The position numbers and the translations under genes were made by a program. Shown here in pieces: positions 58,777 through 64,000 of a DNA stretch of 64,000 bases (within the stretch, counting starts at the first letter, position 1; the number at the start of each line of letters is the position of its first letter). The notes beneath the pieces are model-generated. The model saw only the letters and a list, made by a program, of their open reading frames with translations. It ran no database searches and was not told where the DNA came from. The DNA lies in assembly GCA_033980235.1 (NCBI GenBank), contig CM067069.1, forward strand, positions 35,000,992 through 35,064,991. Reading direction: 5' to 3'. This stretch comes from Diadema setosum. Its lineage: Eukaryota > Echinodermata > Echinoidea > Diadematoida > Diadematidae.

Positions 58777-59110
58777 GCTCACCTGAGCCAAAGGCTCAAA
58801 TGGGGGCCTGAATTGTACATTTTCATCTTCTTCCTGAAAACCTCATGATGAATTTTCGTCAGACTTGGCAGGTAGCATCCCTAGGGGGTCAGGATCTCAA
58901 TTTATCAAAATGGGCACCATGCCCCACCCAGACGTCCCCAGGGGGCCCGAATCCCCCCAAATTAAGGAATCTTAAAAAAATTTGGGCCCTTATTGTACAT
59001 TTTCATCTTCTACTTGAGAATGCCTGGTCAAATTTTAGTAGAGCTGCGAATAATCTAGATTAGTGCCTGCGTGAAAGGTGAACTTGCGATACTCAGGTGA
59101 GTGCTAGACC
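58777..59110. repeat. TTTTAGCTCACCTGAGCC interspersed repeat
   Basis: Begins TTTTAGCTCACCTGAGCC and ends with CTCAGGTGAGTGCTAGACCC, giving short inverted termini (GCTCACCTGAG / CTCAGGTGAG). The body contains two imperfect copies of TTGTACATTTTCATCTTCT. I associate this layout with a widespread invertebrate repeat, but only one copy is in the window. Confidence 0.6.
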
Positions 59111-59772
59111 CGCGGGTCTCTCGTCTTGATATGGGAACATTTTTTTTGTTTTTGTGTGATGCCTGAACAATTTCTGCATTTTCATTAAATGTGTTTGACC
59201 TGAAATGCAGAACGACGGTGACAAAACAAACACACAATGACTCATCACCTTGTACCAATATTGTATTCATTGCAAGAAAAAAACCTATGAGACTCCACAC
59301 GACATGCAAAATACATTGTTTTCGTTGTCTTGTGGAAACAAAATAATGGTACACCTTCAATTCAATTCAATTCAATAGTTTATTTATCTTGTCTTGTGAA
59401 AAGTAACCTTTGCTCAGCATGCAGAGCAATTCAGTTTGCAAGCAAATTCACTAGTTTTGATGTGATTCAAATGCTTTCTCCATGTCAGCAAATTGTGTTC
59501 TTTTTTTAATGTGGAAGATGTATTCAAAGATATGTGAAACCTATGCAAACACAAACTGTGTCTTTTTACTGGCACATAGCATAATTTGGTGTATACCATG
59601 GATTTTCTCAAGTCATCTTTGATTGACACCAAGCTTCAGACCTACAAATACCTGATGAGTTTGTTGGGTTGAAGGGTGACTTTTGAGCCATCAGGATTAA
59701 GGACAATCTGTAATATGATCTTCCATGTTGTGTAAAATTCTATGTGAGCTCTCAGTGGGTAAACTCTCATCT

Positions 59773-59866
59773 TAACCTGTTGAGGACGAGTCCTGAGAAG
59801 ACTTGGGCATGTGTCTATGGGAAATGCATGCTGTAGCAAAATAAGCCCACCAGCCTCGACGGGTTA
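59773..59866. repeat. Short repeat, CCGTTGAGGAC family, copy 3
   Basis: TTAACCTGTTGAGGACGAGT on the left and CTCGACGGGTTAA on the right form inverted ends; the interior matches 26907-26972 and 34008-34095. Confidence 0.7.
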
Positions 59867-61974
59867 ATCATCACATACAGGAAATATATACGATGTAGAA
59901 AACCTTCATGCATCTCTAAATAGCAGACAGTAACTTTTTTTAAAATTATTATCTTGGATCTGACCTATTTTTGTTTTATCAGAATTCTTCCGTATGGCTT
60001 TTTCTTTCAATGTAAAGAGAACAATAATTCTTGAGACCGAGGTTCAGCAGAGTAGATGAAGGTTTCATTTCATCATATTATTTATTGTTGTTGTAGTTTT
60101 TCTTTGGAACCTTCTTTCTTCATTTTGTAGTATTTTATCATTACAAGGCATTTTTGGCACTTTGAATTTAAAATATTCTACCATGATAATATTATTTTAT
60201 ATTGCATACATATGTAGCTTAAGCAGTCTCTACAAAAAAGAAAGAAAGAAAGAAAAGAAAATACTTTACCTTATCTGAAATGTGTAGATATGTATATATG
60301 TAAATATCTATATATACAATTGTACATGGAGGAAGAAAAAAATCTATGCATGGAATCATTATGGATAATGTACACACCATTTAAGAATGTAATGATTCTT
60401 ACCAATTTCACATAAGATTTTTTTGTTGCTCTGTATTTGAAGTGTGATAAATATTTCATGTTATGTTGACAGTGTTGTTCATGCAAATAGCAAGTGTGGA
60501 ACTATTAACTATAAAGTGGTTTATAGCAGGGTGGTAGTTTCACATGTGAAACTTAAGAGTGTGTAGCAAGCCCAAATCTTTACTTGCGACAATACCGACC
60601 TCTTCACATGCGATGGGTAAATCAGACACAACAGGGTCACTGCAAACAATCTGGTGTTGCCTGCTGTTGGTGATTAAATCAGTGAGTCTTGTCAGTTCCT
60701 TCCAGGCACACAGCTAAACCACATTATAAAAACTTGCTGTTTTACAAAGTGCTGATAAGTCATATCTGTACATTTTTTGTTTGTTTTTTTTTTTGTTTTA
60801 TGATGTTCTTTGTTTGAATTTCATTCAATATCAATACTTGCACAAACACACATGCACAGACACACAGAGACACAAATGAAAATCATGGCCTCTCTGTAAT
60901 TTGGTTGGACTTTTCATTTTCACAAGGTTTCCCAGAAATGTCTCCATTTTTAGAGCAAAATCAATTCTCTTCAGAGCTACATGTATGTTGAAAAGAGAGC
61001 CAAATATAAAATTGATTTCATGGTTTACTATAAATAACCTGTAACATGTTTATGAAGCAACATGTCTCAAAATATGTCTGGATTTCTCTTTCTCTTCACT
61101 ACATGAAAATGGCGTCTCATGGTCTTGAAAGTACGCCATGATGGTTCTGTCATTCTGTTGGGAATAAGTAGGCTTTGAAGTATTGGATTAACTCCTGGGA
61201 AGAAAGACTAACCCATGCTTCCCTACCCCACCCCGCCCAAGCTACCAAACCATTATCAAAAGATCAAGGAAGAGGTTTCTCTGTTAGATAGTATGTCTAA
61301 TTTGAACAGGTACATTCCAGCATTGTACATTAAACAATACAGTTGGTTGTTGTTGTTTTGTTTTGTTTTGTTTTGTTTTTCTTTTTGCGGTCATTACTAC
61401 CATAATTTACAGTATAATAATGTCAATGAGTAAAAATAGGAATAAGTCTGGCAAGAACAGATGGACATGACGGGTCATAGAGATTATTTCCTTTCTAAAA
61501 ACTAGAGAGCCTGTACTTCAGCACACAAATGAACAGGTACTATTTTACACAATTACAACTCTAGTTTGCAGTCGTGGTACCGGTTTTTTCTTTTGATATT
61601 TGATAGTTTAACCTAGCGATTGAGTGTAATGCCAGATGCAGTGTACTTGTACCTATGATCTCAAAGTACTTGTAGATGGGCAGTATAGATAAATTTTGTA
61701 TCTCACATGGTTTACAGCTGATGACACATCCAAACATCTAAAAATGAAACAATTTTTACAATGTACATGTATGTGGGCCTGATGCGCAGGCAGTATTGCG
61801 TTTGTGAATAACGTTTGAATTAACTTGTGAATGCAACAGGTGTAAATGTCAGAGTCATCAAACACTGTTTTGGGTGAGATGAGTAGCTACCTGTAAGAAA
61901 TGGGCCCTAAACAAATATATGAACAAATCTGCTGTGTACTTATTATACTAAAGCTGTAGTGAAAGGCAAGGGGT

Positions 61975-63190
61975 ACATTTCTAAAAGAAGAAATCCACCC
62001 CAAAAATACATGAACTTAAAAAGAAAGATAAAAATATTCCCAACAGAATGATACAAAAATGACAAAAATTGGATAAGAAATACAATAAGGAAGATAATGT
62101 ATCACATGTTTAAATGTCACATTTTTTTGGAGAACATTTCTTGACCAGTCATGAATATTAAAGGGAAGGTAAACCCAAAGAGCAATGTGGATTGAGTGAA
62201 AGCAGCAACATTAGTAGAACACATCAGTGAAAGTTTGAGAAAAATCGGACAATCGATGCAAAAGTTATGAATTTTTAAAGTTTTGGTGTTGGAACCGCTG
62301 GATGAGGAGACTACTAGAGGATATGACGTATGAGTGGACAACAATACAAAGAAAATATAAAGGATATTCAACAAAAATTCACTTTTCTAGAATTATGAAA
62401 GAGCAGTGGACCAACCGCTTTCAGAAAGCAGGGGGAATAATTGCTACCCTTAACATATGTCAATATCAAGTTGATGGAATTTGTAATTTTCATGAAAAAT
62501 GGATTTTTGTAGTATTTTCTTTATATTTTCTTGATATTGTAGTCCACTCATACGTCATAACCTCTAGTAGTCTCCTCATCCAGCGGTTCCAACACCAAAA
62601 CTTTAAAAATTCATAACTTTTGCATCGATTGTCCGATTTTCTTCAAACTTTCACTGATGTGTTCTACTAATGTTGCTACTTTCACTCAATCCACATTGTT
62701 CTTGGGGTTTATCTTCCCTTTAAAATGAGCAAGTTGACAATGTCATACCCTCACAATTTTTATGCACATGTTGTACACGGGATGTTATATAATATTTCTA
62801 TGAAATTTGGAACAATTGTTTTTTCTTTTCTTTTTTTGCTAATAAAAGTAATTAAGCATGTGCCCATACCAAGATATATCAAAGTTAACATTTGTTCTCT
62901 TTTATATTGAGTGGTTTTAAGACAAGTTTTACATTTATACAGCTGAAATATGAGATTTTTGTCATTTCTGTATATGAAATGAATACAAAATTGTGAGGGC
63001 ATGACATCGTCAACTTGCCAATTTGAATCTTCATGGACTGGTCAAGAAATGTTTCCCAAAAAATATGTGTGAATGAAATTTCAAAATGTCATAATTTCCT
63101 TATTATCTGATGTTTATCATTTTTGTGTCATTCTGTAAGGAATATTTTTCTCTTTCATTTGAAGTTTTGGAGTGGATTTCCTCTTAAACA
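61975..63190. mobile_element. Large fold-back element hosting a nested TTAA MITE
   Basis: Left-arm landmarks AAGAAATCCACCCCAAAAA, AACAGAATGATACAAAAATG, ACATTTCTTGACCAGTC and, after the nested insertion, GCAAGTTGACAATGTCAT reappear in complementary order between 62990 and 63190. The nested element occupies 62162-62719. The termini and target duplication are not clear. No coding frame is seen. Confidence 0.75.
62162..62719. mobile_element. TTAA-flanked fold-back MITE, copy 2 (nested)
   Basis: Flanked by TTAA (62158-62161, 62720-62723) and closely matching 32141-32694 along its whole length, including GATGAGGAGACTACTAGAGG and both arms. The high similarity of two copies ~30 kb apart suggests recent activity. 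Confidence 0.92.
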
Positions 63191-63896
63191 GGGCTGTCAA
63201 GTGGAATGTGTGATGAATGATCACTGCATTGCTGACAATTTACTCTCTAGTGATTACACTAACAGTAACGAGAAGTTTCATTTGTTATTTACTCTGGGTA
63301 GATTCTTTGTGCTCTGCTCTGCCAGATGCATTGTACATGAACAAATTGTCCAGGGAATAGTCTCTACGATATTCAGAGATCTGACTTTTGAAGATTTTTC
63401 TGTAGATTGTTTGTCTTCGATCCATTCCATGATTTTTCCTTGCCTGAATGTCTGCTGCTGTTAAAGTGATTGTTAATTGCAAGAAGAGGATATTAACATT
63501 ATGACAACTGTGTGGCAGAGTAAGCTATGTAGAACAAATCATTGCCCGTGAGTGAATCAATTCAAAATTTCTGTATGAGTGTGGATTTAGACATAGAGTA
63601 TAACTCAGACAACAGGCATTGGACTTACAGCTGGTTTGTGCTAAAGTCTACGCAAAGTTTACTATCATACAGTATGTGGGTGAAAACAATTTCATTGTGC
63701 ACAATGGAGAAAGCAATCTCTCCACATCTGAAAGTTGTAATCATGTTATTTTGATAAATTATTTGAATAATCTTGAAAAGCACTTCTTCTTCACAAACCT
63801 TTTTCTGCTTTTGTGTAAAGTATTCAGAGTGAATTGCTGTGATTAAATGTCTAAAATAGTTTATTTACTATGCTAATTTATCAAAGACAGCATCTA

Positions 63897-63902
63897 AATA
63901 AA
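63897..63902 (+). terminator. Candidate polyadenylation signal
   Basis: AATAAA followed ~20 bp later by a GT-rich stretch. It would give INPP5E a very long 3' UTR, or could belong to an unseen transcript. Confidence 0.3.
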
Positions 63903-64000
63903 AAAAGTACTACAATAGTAACTTCTGTGTGTTTTGTGTTATTTACTTTTAATAATGTTTATGGAAAACATTACATTCAAGCATCATGGTCATTCTTCTT

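Larger units (their letters stand above)
56688..64000 (+). other. INPP5E 3' region, no further gene seen
   Basis: No coding exon is supported. The INPP5E 3' end is unresolved: ATTAAA occurs at 56889-56894 and 61332-61337, and AATAAA at 63897-63902 followed by a strongly GT-rich stretch (CTTCTGTGTGTTTTGTG). The remainder contains repeats listed separately and AT-rich DNA. Confidence 0.5.

Noticed and set aside
62302..62616. 104-aa frame within the TTAA MITE
   Set aside because: It spans both arms of a palindromic element and resembles no known transposase; similar short frames occur in the other copy.

Overview
The window is animal nuclear DNA: AT-rich, intron-rich, with GT-AG introns and many short terminal-inverted-repeat and fold-back elements. 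The protein sequences are deuterostome-like, and the repeat families resemble those I associate with marine invertebrates, especially echinoderms. A sea urchin or relative is the best guess, but the species cannot be fixed from the sequence alone. I see no prokaryotic genes, CRISPR arrays, tRNA or rRNA genes, and no transposase or reverse transcriptase reading frame.

Three protein-coding genes were assembled exon by exon with consistent reading phase. (1) 161..17310, + strand: the body and C-terminus of a PRRC2/BAT2-family protein (12 exons, 2646 aa in the window, N-terminus off the left edge), followed by a ~3.3 kb 3' UTR ending near 20.6 kb. (2) 39851..24451, - strand: a complete GTF2H4, the p52 subunit of TFIIH (13 exons, 467 aa). 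(3) 45812..56687, + strand: a complete INPP5E, the ciliary 72-kDa inositol polyphosphate 5-phosphatase (13 coding exons, 987 aa, ending in the CaaX box CSVM). PRRC2 and GTF2H4 are convergent; GTF2H4 and INPP5E are divergent across ~6 kb. The three act in unrelated processes (RNA/translation biology, transcription and DNA repair, ciliary phosphoinositides), so they do not form a functional operon. Their linkage does recall the human MHC paralogons: PRRC2A and GTF2H4 lie on 6p21.33, PRRC2B and INPP5E on 9q34.

The introns and spacers are densely packed with nonautonomous DNA elements. The most striking is a ~4.3 kb inverted repeat (29287..33628) in GTF2H4 intron 6. Each arm is a tandem array of ~160 bp units, and a 554 bp TTAA-flanked fold-back element has inserted into one arm. 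A second copy of that inserted element (62162..62719) sits inside another large fold-back near the right end, and a related TTAA element lies just upstream of INPP5E. Other items are a near-perfect 150 bp palindrome with a 9 bp target duplication (43486..43635), several TA-flanked miniature elements, a ~1 kb family present twice in opposite orientation (14.3 and 36.1 kb) that carries AGGTCA direct repeats, and a tandem duplication that has copied a splice donor of GTF2H4.

Region by region: 1..17310 PRRC2 exons and introns; 17311..24450 PRRC2 3' UTR and a repeat-rich convergent spacer; 24451..39851 GTF2H4; 39852..45811 noncoding spacer with repeats and the probable INPP5E 5' region; 45812..56687 INPP5E; 56688..64000 INPP5E 3' region and fold-back elements with no further gene seen.
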